From: Adenophora triphylla var. japonica
Lineage: Eukaryota > Streptophyta > Magnoliopsida > Asterales > Campanulaceae
Direction of reading: 5' to 3'
NCBI GenBank assembly: GCA_022495995.1
Contig: JAFEMH010002580.1
Coordinates: 265,338-329,337, forward strand
Length of the DNA: 64,000 nucleotides
The notes under the pieces are model-generated. The model did no database searches. It saw nothing but the letters and a program-made list of their open reading frames with translations, and had not been told where the DNA came from. The position numbers and the translations under genes were made by a program. Positions within the stretch are counted from its first letter, which is position 1, and each line of letters begins with the position of its first letter. This document shows positions 11,635 through 22,842 of the stretch, piece by piece.

Positions 11635-13500
11635 ATGGTGGAACGAGGAAGTAAAACAAGCAATAAAGGGCAAGCGAGAATGCTACAAATTATTGGGGAA
11701 ATGTAGGAGCGACGAGAACTATGAGAAGTTTAAGGAAGCTAGAAGAGATGCTAAGAAAGCAGTAAGAGACGCAAGAGCAAAGGTGAATCAGAAACTTTAT
11801 GATAAGTTGGATACAAATGAAGGGGAAAAGGACATCTACAGACTCGCTCATATGAGGGATAAGAGGACACGAGATAGTGGGACGGTTAAATGTGTGAAGG
11901 ATGTAGACCAAAGAGTTTTAGTCGGGGATAAAGAGATAAAAGATAAATGGAGTTCGTACTTTGATAACTTGTTCAATGGCGGTCAAGAGCAGGATGTTGG
12001 AGATTTAAATATCTCTTCGAGTATGGTTAATCGAGATTTTATGCGGAGAATTCGAAAGAGTGAAGTGGAAATGGCAATGAAAAAGATGAGATTGAAGAAA
12101 GCCGTTGGACCAGATGGTATACCAATTGAGGTTTGGAGATGTTTCGGGGAGAGGGGAGTAGATTGGTTAACAACGCTATTTAACAAGATATGGAGAGTTA
12201 ACACAATGCCATTGGAGTGGTGGAAGAGTACTCTGATCCCTTTGTATAAGAATAAAGGTGATGTCCAAGATTGTGCCAACTATCGGGGGATCAAACTAAT
12301 GAGCCATACTATGAAACTTTGGGAAAGAGTGATTGCACAGAGGCTCAAAAAAATTGTGGATATTTCGGATAACCAATTTGGGTTTATGCCAGGAAGATCG
12401 ACTATGGAGGCAATATATCTTATGAGACAAACCATGGAGAAATATCGGGATCAAAAGAAAGATTTGCATATGGTTTCCATTGATTTGGAGAAGGCGTATG
12501 ATAAAGTGCCAAGAGAGGTACTTTGGTGGGCATTAGCAAAGAAGGGTGTTTCAAAGAAATATATTGATATTATCAAGGACATGTATAATGGAGTTAGTAC
12601 TTATGTAAAGACTAGTGTTGGGAAGACTGAAGAGTTCCCTATAAAGATTGGAGTGCATCAAGGTTCCGCACTTAGCCCCTTTCTTTTTGCTTTGATAATG
12701 GGACGAATTGACGAGGTCGGTCAAGATGATATACCAAAGTGTATCTTTGTTCGCGAGATGATATTGTGTTGATTGATGAGACAAGAGAGGGTGTTGAAAG
12801 TAAATTGGAGTTATGGAGACACACTTTGGAATCTCGAGGTTTTCGATTAGCGTAAGCAAGGCGAATATTTGGAGTGTAAGTTTAGCATAGTTGGAAGTAG
12901 GGAGGCGGGCGGTCACATTTGATGGAAATATTATCCAAGATTCTGAGTTTATTCGCTATCTTGGATCCATTATCCAAAAGGATGGAGAATTAGATGGAGA
13001 TGTGGCTCATAGGATTAAAGCAGGTTGGTTGAAGTGGAAGAGTGCCACAGGGTTTCTATGTGATCGCGGCATGCCCAATAGATTAAAGGGAAAATTCTAC
13101 CGCACGGCAATTAGGCCGGCATTGCTTTACGGCACCGAATGTTGGGCCGTGAAACAGTGTCACGTGCATAAGATGAATGTGGCGGAGATGCGTATGCTGC
13201 GATGGATGTGCGGTCATACAAGAAAGGATCGATTGGGGAATGAGGTGATCAGAGGTAAAGTAGGAGTTGCGCCCATTGAGGATAAAATGAGGGAAAATCG
13301 TCTAAGGTGGTTTGGACATGTGAGAAGGAGACCGAGTGATGCACCGGTTAGGAGGCCGGAACAGTGGAGAAATGATAAAATGGCGAGGGGTAAGGGAAGA
13401 CCCAAACAAACTTGGATTAGAGTAATTGAAAATGATATGAGTTTACTTGGAGTGGATGAAAGTATGGTGTTGAAGAGGCCGGAGTGGAGGGCAAAAATCC
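11635..13500 (+). pseudogene. RTE LINE reverse transcriptase and C-terminal region
   Basis: This is non-LTR reverse transcriptase. Visible motifs include [23 protein letters not shown], the catalytic [11 protein letters not shown] block and [14 protein letters not shown] frameshift near 12740 precedes the second catalytic block, which reads RDD where ADD is usual, so the active site is damaged. Translation stops at about 12772 and again near 12850. The distal part (12891-13500) holds the RTE C-terminal region, with IRPALLYGTECWAVK, MLRWMCGHTRKD and RLRWFGHVRRRP. No endonuclease domain remains. Confidence 0.88.
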
Positions 13501-13512
13501 ATGTGGGGGTTG

Positions 13513-13709
13513 ATTTTTTTCTTGATTTTCTTCTTGATTTTTATTTTATTTTATTTTATTTTTTATTTTTTATTTTATTTTATTTTTTATTTTTATTTTT
13601 TTTGATTTTTTGATTTTTTTGATTTTGATTTTGATTTGTATGTTTATTTATTTATTTATTTATTTATTTATTTGTTTATTTATTTTTTTGTTTATTTGCA
13701 TTTTTTATT

Positions 13710-13755
<46 letters not shown>

Positions 13756-13772
13756 TTTTTTATTTTTTTTTC
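13513..13772 (+). repeat. T-rich low-complexity tract, mainly TTTA/TTTTA repeats
   Basis: The tract lies in the 3' UTR of the RTE element, between the end of the reading frame and the terminal GTT tail. It is simple sequence, and its length is probably polymorphic. Confidence 0.85.
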
Positions 13773-13849
13773 ACGATAACATATGAGGATTCATGTTAGC
13801 CGATCCCAAATTATTTTGGGACTAAGGCTTTGTTGTTGTTGTTGTTGTT

Positions 13850-14633
13850 AAAGGATCCGGGCACTTTCACAATTCCTTGTTGTGTTGGCAGAATTAATAT
13901 TGATAACGCTATGCTTGACTTAGGAGCTAGCGTAAGTTTGATGCCATTATCGGTAAGTGAGAAACTTGGTATAGGGGAACTCAAACCTACCACCATGTCT
14001 CTCCAATTGGCAGACCGTTCCATTCAATACCCCATTGGTATTATGGAAAACATGCCATGTCGAGTAGGGAGTTTGATCATCCCTGTCGACTTCGTGATCC
14101 TTGATATGGCAGAAGACCATCAAATTCCCGTCATTTTAGGAAGGCCATTTCTTGCCACTGCTAGAGCAATTATTGATGTGAAGAATGGCACCTTTTCCCT
14201 AAATGTCGGGAAAGAAAAGGTCGAATTTGATATAAAAAGATCAGATCTCGAGGATCCCTATTTAGAGACCTACACCCCAAGTGAGGAATATGAAATGGGT
14301 GAGGAATCGCAATCAAAGGAAGAAATAGAAAATGATCCCATAAATGATGAACCTTTGGATTGCGATAATGATTTTGATGCAATAGATATTTCTGCATGTC
14401 CCAAAACTAACAATACAGTGAAAGATCCAAAAAGAACAAAGAAGAAGGGCACTTCGAATTTTCGAAGATGCAAAGACTATAGGTCACTTGTTCTACCAAA
14501 AAATTCGGGATGGAAAAAATGTCTACCGCAGAAAATATTGATTACTCTGGAAGGAATGCATTGGCAATCTCTCAATGACAAAAGGCCACCAAAATATCAC
14601 GCATTACCTACTACCGGAAAGGGGTCGAGCTAA
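13850..14633 (+). pseudogene. Athila aspartic protease region, C-terminally cut
   Basis: This is a retropepsin-like protease that would process the gag-pol polyprotein. The catalytic triplet region reads AMLDLGASVSLMPLSV, with the DLGA form common in Athila. Downstream VILGRPFLATARAIIDV matches the second conserved protease block. After an acidic linker the frame ends without entering a reverse transcriptase. The expected RT, RNase H and integrase are missing, so this copy belongs to a pol-deficient form. The LINE separates it from gag. Confidence 0.83.
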
Positions 14634-15373
14634 TGACCTAAAACAAGCATCATCGGGATGGTAACCGATGGATTAATTTTTGTTGTCTATTTTATTTTAT
14701 AATATTTTATTTTATAATATTTTATTTATTTAATTTTATTTTGTTTTATTATGTGCTAACTTTATTTTATAGGTATACAAAAAAAAATATATATAAAAAA
14801 ATAAAACTACTGAACAGTGGTTAGCACGGCCGTGCTTTATACCTTGGAGCGGCCGTGCAATTCATATCGAGTTGGGCTGAGTTGACTCAACAAGGGGGAG
14901 CGGCCGTGCAGTTTAATAGACTCGGCCGTGCAAGATGCCTGGAAGGTCGTGCCTTTTTAGTCAAAAGCCACGCCTCTTCACTCCCTCTCCCTCATTTACC
15001 TCATCTTCTCTCTCTCTCTTCCTTTCTCTCTCTACACCTCCGCCCCATCCTCCATAAATCCCTCAAAAATCCATCACAAAATCAGTCAATACAAACATAA
15101 TCCTCCACAAATCCTTCATTTAAACACTCTCCCTTCCCATATTTCCCATCAAAAGCCTTCCAAAACCCCCCTTAAACCCCAAATTCCGAAAATCCCAAAT
15201 TTTCACCCATTTCAAAAGTTTGAAGGGATTGCTTTGGATTTAAAGTGCAAGATAGAAGCTTTTGGACACCTTGTGGCTGTGCAAAACAAGGATTTTGAGG
15301 TTCTGACCATAAAATTCTCCATGTAAAAATTTTCTCACTTCTCTTGTTCTTCAAATTTCTTGGGTTTTGTAAA
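14634..15373 (+). promoter_or_regulatory. Pol-replacing spacer with phased GGCCGTGCA motifs
   Basis: No enzyme gene is found here. GGCCGTGC motifs occur at 14828, 14851, 14902 and 14924, with a variant at 14945, in two pairs 23 and 22 bp apart as in the LTR. A CT-rich stretch (about 14980-15050) and an AC-rich region then lead to the ATG of the extra ORF, resembling a plant promoter and 5' UTR. The AT-rich part at 14680-14770 is low complexity. Confidence 0.5.
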
Positions 15374-16659
15374 ATGACTTCCAAAGGAAAAGGAAAGGCA
15401 ACAGAAAGAGTTTCTAAAAAGTCTCGGAAGGAGCAACCCTCTACCTCTAACTTAAACCCAACCCTCGATACCTTGGGGATTGAATTTAGGAGTGCCTCAG
15501 AAACGGCACGTTTCATCACCCTTAGTTCCAAAAGAATAAGGCAAACCCAATTTCCTGATAGACCTACCCTTAGATCTTTAGGAATTTATGGGGATGTTTT
15601 AACTTTGCATATGGGGTTAAGATCCAAGGGAATTCTCCAACTGCATGAAAAGACCTATGAAAATTTTACCCTCGAATTTTAGAGTACAATGAAGAGCAGG
15701 ATTGTAGAGGAAACTTTTAGGCAAACTGGAAGGACTTACAATCAGTTCCATATCAACTTTCGCCTTTGCGGAAGAGAGCTTCATCTTAGCGGAGCTGATA
15801 TTAGCATAATTTTGGGATTGCCCTTTTATACCGAAACTAATCCCGATATGCCCGTTGAATTCAGGGAGGATGTATTTTGGAACCAAATAACCGGCCTTCC
15901 ATCCTTCAAATCCCGAAACGCCAAAGCTTCCTCCATTATTCACCCGTCCCTTCGCCTCTTGCATAGAATCTACGCTTGTACCATCTTTGCTAGGGAAGAT
16001 AAGGGAACGGTTAATAGGAAGGAGCTATTTTTATTATGGTGTTTCATTTGGGAGCGTAGGAGGTTAAACATTTGCAACTTCCTCTTCGAATTGATTGGTG
16101 ATATTATTTCCCCGACCTACAATGAAGAGATTAATATGGAGAGAATTGTGACATTGTTTGCCAAGCATTTTGAATTTGTGGTACCCGATGATTGGGTTGA
16201 GGTTAGGGGATCAACGAAATTGGACATTCCAACTCTTCGGACTATGCATCTTATTTCAGAGAGGGGAAATAGAGAGTACAATTGGTTAGTAGGGGCAGGA
16301 AAAATGCCCTATATTATACTCCCAAGCAATAATCTACCCTCCGTCCAAATCAGACAACCCGAGACTTGGACTTTCCAAATGCTATGATTCAAGAAGAAGG
16401 CCAAGAGGGCCAAGAATAATAAGAAGAAGATGAGCAAGCCCCATCAAACCTCAACCAAATGCCACCCGACTTTTACCAAAGGTTCGACCAACTGTCCATC
16501 CAACAAGCCCAACTGCTTCAACAAAACGCCCAAATTCTTCAACATCTCGACCAAATGGATGGTCGTATGCAACATGTTCATGGAAGAATTGATGACGTTT
16601 ACAACTATGGGAAAATATATTGGGACAACTTTCCACCACCACCACCACCATTTCCGTGA
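15374..16659 (+). pseudogene. Athila extra ORF (ATHILA ORF-1 / env-like family)
   Basis: This is the third coding region of Athila elements, often called env-like, with unknown biochemical function. An N-terminal basic segment (KGKGKATERVSKKSRKE) leads into a domain with FRLCGRELHLSGADISIILGLP and LFLLWCFIWERRRLNICNF, as expected of the ATHILA ORF-1 family. One in-frame TAG at 15680-15682 interrupts it, and a frameshift near 16384 separates the C-terminal Gln-rich coiled-coil-like tail (QLSIQQAQLLQQNAQILQHL) and proline run. No membrane segment is evident, so an envelope role is doubtful. Only three inactivating changes separate it from a continuous frame. Confidence 0.8.
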
Positions 16660-18045
16660 GTTTCTCTTTATCCTCCCTGATTTGACATTGTTCCTTCAAA
16701 CATTGAGGACAATATTCATTTCAAGTGTGGGGGGGGGTATATATATCTTTATTTTACTTGTTTTCTAGTTTAAATTTTACATGCTTTCTAGTTTAAATTT
16801 TTTCTTTTTAAATTAGTTGCGTTTTTCTTTTTATGCATGTCTAGTATTTTAAAAAAAAATAAAATCCCTATGATGATCCATATTATTAATCTTTATGCTT
16901 CCTATTTGCCCTAGAATAATGCCTTTAATTTTCCTCTCATATTTTCTATAAACTTAGAAATTAATAAGAAGAAAAATATAAGGATATTTTTAGGAAATAA
17001 ATTAGAGCCTCATAAGTTAATATAGCAATATATAGGGTTTTGCCAAGAAAAGCATTTTGATTAGATTGAATCCTTATTGATCATCTTTTAAGTACTTGGT
17101 TGTTTTTTATGAAAAATTTTGAAAATATTTCTTTAAATGTACATTTCGAATTTAATTAATGTTTATTCCCTTATTAGAAACATTTATTTTGTTTTGCATC
17201 CCTTGAATCACACCCCTTCGTTAAAGATCCCATCTTTCCATTTCCACTTATCGAATCAAGGCTAGGCGTTTTATCTTACTGCTAAAAGAGTGACTAAGTC
17301 ACCAAATTCTTAAAAAGCAAAAAGAAATTTATTACTTCCTAAGTAACTTGGGGCACGGCGTTCGCTGCGATGATGCTTTCTTGTCAAATGGAAGTAATAT
17401 CCAAAGTATTATTGATCTAATTATTAGGAACATGGGGTTCGTAGCCACAATGTCTCCTACTTGAAAGGATCAAAAATTACTTAAGGTCTTTTGCAAAAAA
17501 AAAAAAAAATAAAAATAAAAAAAAATTTAACACGTACAAAAGTAAGATAAAATTGTTTAAAGCCTTGATAAGATTTTCCACTATCATCATCCATTTTTCA
17601 CCCTTGTGATTCAAAAATGCAATTCAAATCTATAAAAGCTTCTAGTTTATGAATAAGTGTTCATGCTTTTATTTGTACTTTTTTAAGCAATAAATTCATT
17701 TTCTCAAAAATCACTCTAAAGAGTGAAGCTTCTATTTCACCAAGTTTATGATCTAATATTCATCCTTCTAGCATGCTTTGCTTGATCAATTCCTATATAT
17801 GCTATATTAGGTTATTGTTTTAAAATTGTTTCTTTGAAATATCTCCAAAATACTTCTTTCTAATAATTTTTAAAGGTATGAAAAATATGACTAGAAAGAT
17901 AAATGCAATATTCAAAAGCAATAGGCTTGCTACTATAAAATTTCTGAGGGATCATTTTTATTTTATTTTGCATTCTTTTCTCCCTCTCCATGTTTTCATC
18001 CTAATCTTGCTTTGGGACAAGCAAGAGCTTAGTGTGGGGGGAGTT
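16660..18045 (+). other. Athila 3' untranslated region and polypurine tract
   Basis: No gene is seen. A G-rich tract (GTGTGGGGGGGGG) at about 16726 resembles an internal polypurine tract. The functional tract (AGTGTGGGGGGAG) sits at 18031-18043, directly before the 3' LTR. The region is otherwise AT-rich. Confidence 0.7.
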
Positions 18046-19257
18046 TGATAAGTGACTATTGTATAGTCATTTATCCTATACTTTCATAACAATTTCCTTA
18101 GTTTAGTTATCATTTAGGTTGCATTCTAATCTATTTTTAGCTTCTTTTATATATACCTTCGATTTTACGCTTTTGGTATATATTGTACATTTTAGACAGG
18201 TTTTATAGTCTATTTTATGATCAATGGATGCTTGGGACATTTTAGTGCAAAGACATGGAAGAACAACAAGCAAATCAAACACACAAGCCAAATTCCAGCA
18301 AGAGTGGCCGTGCAGCCAAACAAGGAGCGGCCGTGTACTTGGCCATGTCCAGACCATTTTTGGCCCCAAATCTCAGAGTGGCCGAGTCTTGCAAATGGAG
18401 TGGCCATGCAACCTCGTCAGAGCGGCCGTGCAGCAAACAAGGAGCGGCAGTGCCATTTGCCCAGTTCAAATCCAAAGTTGGTGCGAAGCAGGAGCGGCCA
18501 TGCAACTCCCTTAGCTCGGCCGTGCAAATGGCACCTGCAGATTCTAAAGGCACCTTTCAATGGCACCACTTTGAAGAGCCTCCTCCTCATTATAAATAGA
18601 TCACTTGTAATCAGTCTAGGATCATCAGGAATTATCAGATAATAGTATACCAAAAGTTAAGAGTACATTAAACACAATTCTTTACAATTATTTCCAAAGG
18701 ATTTGAAGATTCAAAGTCTACATTATTCTTGAAGTTTTCTTTGGAAAGAAGCAATAAAAGTTCGAAGTATTATTCTAGCCATTCATCTCTCAATAATCAT
18801 AAGTTCTTCTTACTCTATTTCTTATTATTTTATGTTTGTTTACTTTTACATGGCTAGTGAGTAATGCCCCCTTGTTCTTGGGGTTGGAAACTCAAAACGC
18901 ATATTGTTCATCATCTTAAATATGAAAGTCTTGTCTTCTATCTTCATCTAAACAATTTCTTTATATCAATCTCAAAATGACTTACATTTCAGAGACGTCC
19001 ATCTTGTATGATTCAGTCGATCGAGAGATGTACCTAGCGGAGAATCTCGATTGATGAAACCATATAAAGGAACTAGGTTTCATTGATCACGAGAGTAGTT
19101 CAATGGCCTAGGGATGTTCCTTTAATGGAAAGTATGTTGACTTTCGATCTTAATGGATTCTTACTAATTATAGTCAGCTAGAGATAAGCCGGAATGCCCG
19201 TTTGTGACAGGGCGGGAATACCATAAACGGAAATCTCAAAAAATTAGGACATAATCA
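18046..19257 (+). repeat. 3' LTR of the Athila-like element, truncated
   Basis: It aligns with the 5' LTR from TGATAA through about ACATAATCAG, then ends abruptly at sequence of the copia element. About 370 bp of the LTR are missing. Motif pairs and the TATA box are present. Confidence 0.88.
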
Positions 19258-19304
19258 GAGGGAGGAGCGGTTGAGGTTGAGGCAGTTTGGAAAGTAGGAG
19301 GCGG

Positions 19305-22144
19305 TTAGAAGTTGGGTTTTTCAGGAGCGGTTTGGGTTTGAGGTGGGATATTTGGAGGAGGGGATTTTTGTCTAGATGGTGAGTTTTGGGGAGTTAGGGA
19401 TTTGGCAGGGGAATTTGATCTGGAGCGGTTTAGGTTAGGGGAATTGGTAGGAGTTGGATTTTCTCTAACTGACCTGGAGGTGGCATGGCCAGCAGAGGGT
19501 TTAGATTGCCATGGTTGGAATGCACTGGATGGAAGAGGTGTTTGGTTTGAAGTTTGAGAGTTTATGGATTGGGAGTGTTGGGGTGAATTATATGGGAACT
19601 GAGAGGATAAGGGTGAAAGGGATTTTCTGGGGGAAGGTGAAGGGGAGTTTCTGGGAGATGGAAAGGGAGAATTTCTAGGGGGTGAGGGAGAGGGTGAGGG
19701 TTGAACTGGTTTGCCCTTTTTGGAATTCTTTCTGGCAACCATCTTCCTTCTCTTTAAAGGTTTCTCCCTCTGAATAGGTGCATTTTTGATAGGGGAAGGG
19801 GAAGGAGTTTTAGATATGGATTTTGAAGGAGAGAGGACAGGGGATATATGAGGGGATTGGGTTGGTGATTGGACAGGAGATTGGACAGGGGATGTTTGTG
19901 AGGATGGAGGCGGTTGGGTCTCAGGAGGCGGTTCAGGTTGAGAAGCGGTTCCATCATCAGATTTGGATTTTCCCTTGGCAGCATATTTCTCTGCCTGCTC
20001 CTTGGCCAATCTTTCAATCTTATCATGGAGGAATTTCATCTGTTCCTCAACAGTCATCCCAGCCATATCATCCTTGGCTCTCTTTGCTTTGGAAACCAAG
20101 TTGGGAATACTTGGATCCTCTTCTTCATCTTCCTCTTCATCTACCAAATTCATTGTCTTCTTCTTCTGTATCTTCTTACTTGGACCTGCTCCATCATCAG
20201 CTGCAAAAGATTTGGTAGCTGGAGCGGTCTTGGGCTTTTTGGGGAGCGGTTCAGCTCTAACAGGAGGCTTCCTCGACCACTTGGCACCTTTAGCCTGAGG
20301 AGCGGTTGTGGAATCCCTTAGCTCATAAGGTTCTTTCTTGGGATGAGTATCTGCATCGTACAAGGATTTGTATAATGCATCCCCATTGGCGTATCTGAAG
20401 GAGTGGCATGTGAGTAATCCCAGGGATTCATATGAGCAATCAACCATGAGTTCTGGATTTTTATGGGTAATCTCCTCCAGATGCTCAAAATCCATTAAGA
20501 TGGTGGTCAAGATCCTGCAGAAGGGTCTCCATCTTTGATCTTCTCCTCTCCTCTTTGACTGATAAGTCTCAACACTATCCTTTATCTCCTTGTAGAGGAT
20601 TCTTGGCCAATGTAGCAGTATCTCCATGAAAATAGCTGAACTATACATCCATTGTTGGGATGTAAAGTTGCTGCGGTTCCCAGTCTTACCACAAACAGAT
20701 TTTCCAACCAGGAAACCAATGTGGCTCGTCAGCTCACCAAAATTTTTCCTTGGGATCTTCTTAAACTTCCCAACCATAGTATCTTTCTTAGCGGTTAGAA
20801 CAGCAGCACCATCTTGAATAACCTGATCCACTTCTTCAGGAGCTCCACCAACTTTGAATTTGAAGATCCTTCTGATATCAATATAATCAATGGAAAGGGA
20901 TAGGCCTTCAATCACAGCGGTCAGGCAAGAAACTCTTTGTCCTTCATCTAGTATTCTTGATCCACGTTTGGCGGTTGCATAGAACTGATCAACAAATGAG
21001 GGCACAATGAAATCCTCCTGCTTGGTGAAGAGGGGCAGGATGCCAGAAGTCATCAACCTTCTCAGTAGTTCCCTTCCTAGAGCATCTGACTTAAGCTCAG
21101 CCTCATTAACCTCATATCCAGGAAGGAATGTAGTAGGATCCTATAAAGAAAAACAAAAAGTGTTAGATCCATTTTAGTATTCTCAGTTCACAAGCGGTTT
21201 GAGCACCAAGCGGTTCAGCAGTGGTGCGGTTTGAAAATTTCAAACCCCAAGTGAACTATGAATACATAAAGAAAATGAGGATTTTGAGAACCAAAATTAC
21301 TTAAGTACGTGGCATTGTAATCCAAATTTATCCCACACTGCAAGCGGTGCTTAGAGAGGAAGTTCTTGGTTTCCAGCCAATATACTTAGTAAAGTCTCAA
21401 AAGTCAAGAAAAGATGTAAACAGCATGCGGTTTCAAAAGAGTTTTGAGAAAGCGGTTTTAGCATGCGGTTTAGCCTAAGAAGGAACAAGCGGTTTTGAAA
21501 CATAAATACTTAAGCGGTTTTCATTACAAGCGGTTTCAAAACCTAGTGAAATCCAAAATGCATAAAAAGTTGAAAATTTTTCTAAGTATGGAAAAACACT
21601 ATTCCGATTCAAGGCATCCAAAACATATGAAGTTTCATGAAAAACACATGAGTTTCATGAAGAACACATATGAACAATCATGAACACCAAGAACAGAGAT
21701 TATCAAAAACTTAACCAAAATCAACAAAAATCATATCAAAATGATCATATAGGGAAGGGGATTAACAATATATCATTGAAATTTCAACCTTTACCCAGAA
21801 TCAGTCACAATCATCAAAAAAATAAGAAGTGGGTTTTCGAAGTATGAAAACTGAAAATCTCAAAATCAGTACTCAAATCATGCATTGATCATGAAATAAA
21901 CTACAGAATGTGAATCTAAGCATGATTACGAGCAAAACCCAACAGATTTCATCAAAAATGAGCAACAAATAAGATCAAAATCACCCAAAATATGAACTTG
22001 AAGAATACGAACAGTTTCTGTTCATCCATGGCATATTTGAAGAAATTTTAAAGTTTAAGGGTTAGAAGGTGTTACCATGTCCAGAATAGGCTTCTTGGGT
22101 GCTCTTGCTACATTCGAAGCTCTTTGTCTCTTCGAAGTTGACAT
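19305..22144 (-). CDS. Sirevirus extra gene (env-like position), two exons, intact
   Basis: Exon 1 is 22144-22076 (23 codons) and exon 2 is 21140-19305. The 935-bp intron has a GTAAC donor and a TTTCTTTATAG acceptor. The frame is continuous across it, giving about 634 residues without a stop. The ordered N-terminal two thirds (FLPGYEVNEAEL, then VPSFVDQFYATAKRG) loosely resembles the putative plant transposon protein family, which is uncertain. The rest is Lys-rich, then Ser/Pro-rich with SPSP repeats, and includes a basic KRRKMVARKNSKKGK cluster that looks like a nuclear localisation signal. No signal peptide or membrane anchor is apparent, so true envelope function is unlikely. A TATA box lies about 125 bp upstream of the ATG. 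The intact frame contrasts with the damaged gag and pol of the same element. Confidence 0.72.
21141..22075 (-). other. Predicted spliceosomal intron in the Sirevirus extra gene
   Basis: Minus-strand boundaries are ACATG/GTAAC and TTTATAG/GATCC. Joining the flanks keeps a single frame. The intron is AT-rich and carries about ten copies of GCGGTT, including three at 21194, 21210 and 21226 spaced 16 bp apart. It contains no other gene. Confidence 0.68.
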
Positions 22145-22624
22145 TGTTGTTTAAGTGTTGAAAATGGAGGTTTAGAAGGTTTTAGAGAGAGAAAGTGGTT
22201 TGGTAGATAGGAAAGGACAAGTGCAGAGGTTTGGCAGCAAAAAGGTAGAATTTCACCAAACAAGGTATATATAGGTGAAGGGGGCAGGCAGTTGATTCAG
22301 AAAAGAATGATTGAAAATACCAACTGTTTGCACCCTTTCACCTCCTGCACTTCTCTCTATGACGGCTGACATGAGTGTTTTTAATGCTCATGTCCCCTTA
22401 GCATTAAATGCATTAAAATTTTGAAATAAACGAGGGAAAACATTTGCAAAAATACCCTTATGTCAAAATAAGGACTAAAAATAAATAAAGGAATTTGAAC
22501 AGTTTTTTTTTAAATAATAAAGATAAGAAATAAATAGACAGAATTTACTCTTAAGTTGAAATGCGGTTTAAATCCAAGCGGTCAGACTGCATCAAGCGGT
22601 TTGGCACTGGCGGTTGGATGCAGG
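22145..22624 (-). promoter_or_regulatory. Promoter region of the Sirevirus extra gene
   Basis: A TATATATA box at 22265-22273 (minus strand CTATATATACC) lies about 125 bp before the ATG, with an AG-rich 5' UTR between. It continues upstream across the B insertion into 38804-38923. GCGGTT words cluster at 22564-22612. No reading frame is seen. Confidence 0.5.
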
Positions 22625-22842
22625 TGTAAGTACCCAAATCTGGCTCATGCCTTCCGGTTAAGTTTTTCGGCAATTCCCCAAACTTTTTTAAAGTCCGGGA
22701 GCAATTCCGGAACTGTTCCGAACCTTCCAAGGGCTGAAGGGACTGCTTTAAAATAAAAGAGCACGTTTTCCTTGTATTTGGTATCCTTCTAGAAGTGCCA
22801 CCTTGCATGATTCTAGAAACATGCTGAGTCATACAGGATAAT

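Larger units (their letters stand above)
11629..13849 (+). mobile_element. 5'-truncated RTE-clade LINE inserted in Athila gag-pol
   Basis: The insertion falls inside a codon run that is continuous on either side: the gag linker ends at the left edge and protease restarts at the right edge. A short target duplication, about TAAGGA, is visible at 11623-11628 and 13850-13855 with one extra A. The 3' end has the RTE-typical phrase ending in GGGACTAAGGCTTTG followed by GTT repeats. The 5' end is truncated, as is common for LINEs. Confidence 0.87.
8204..19257 (+). mobile_element. Athila-like Ty3/gypsy element lacking pol enzymes, with RTE insertion
   Basis: The order is 5' LTR, tRNA-Asp primer-binding site, gag, protease, spacer, Athila extra ORF, 3' UTR, polypurine tract and truncated 3' LTR. 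The two LTR copies match along about 1.2 kb. RT, RNase H and integrase are absent between protease and extra ORF, where only a 0.7-kb spacer is found. An RTE LINE splits gag from protease. The 3' LTR stops about 370 bp short, directly at copia sequence, so the right end and its target duplication are lost. Confidence 0.87.

Noticed and set aside
16430..16768. Plus-strand ORF rich in Asn/Thr/His after Athila ORF-1
   Set aside because: It is out of frame with the coiled-coil tail, which better explains the sequence.
19823..20321. Plus-strand ORFs over the Sirevirus extra gene
   Set aside because: They are shadows of the longer, intact minus-strand gene and have no independent support.
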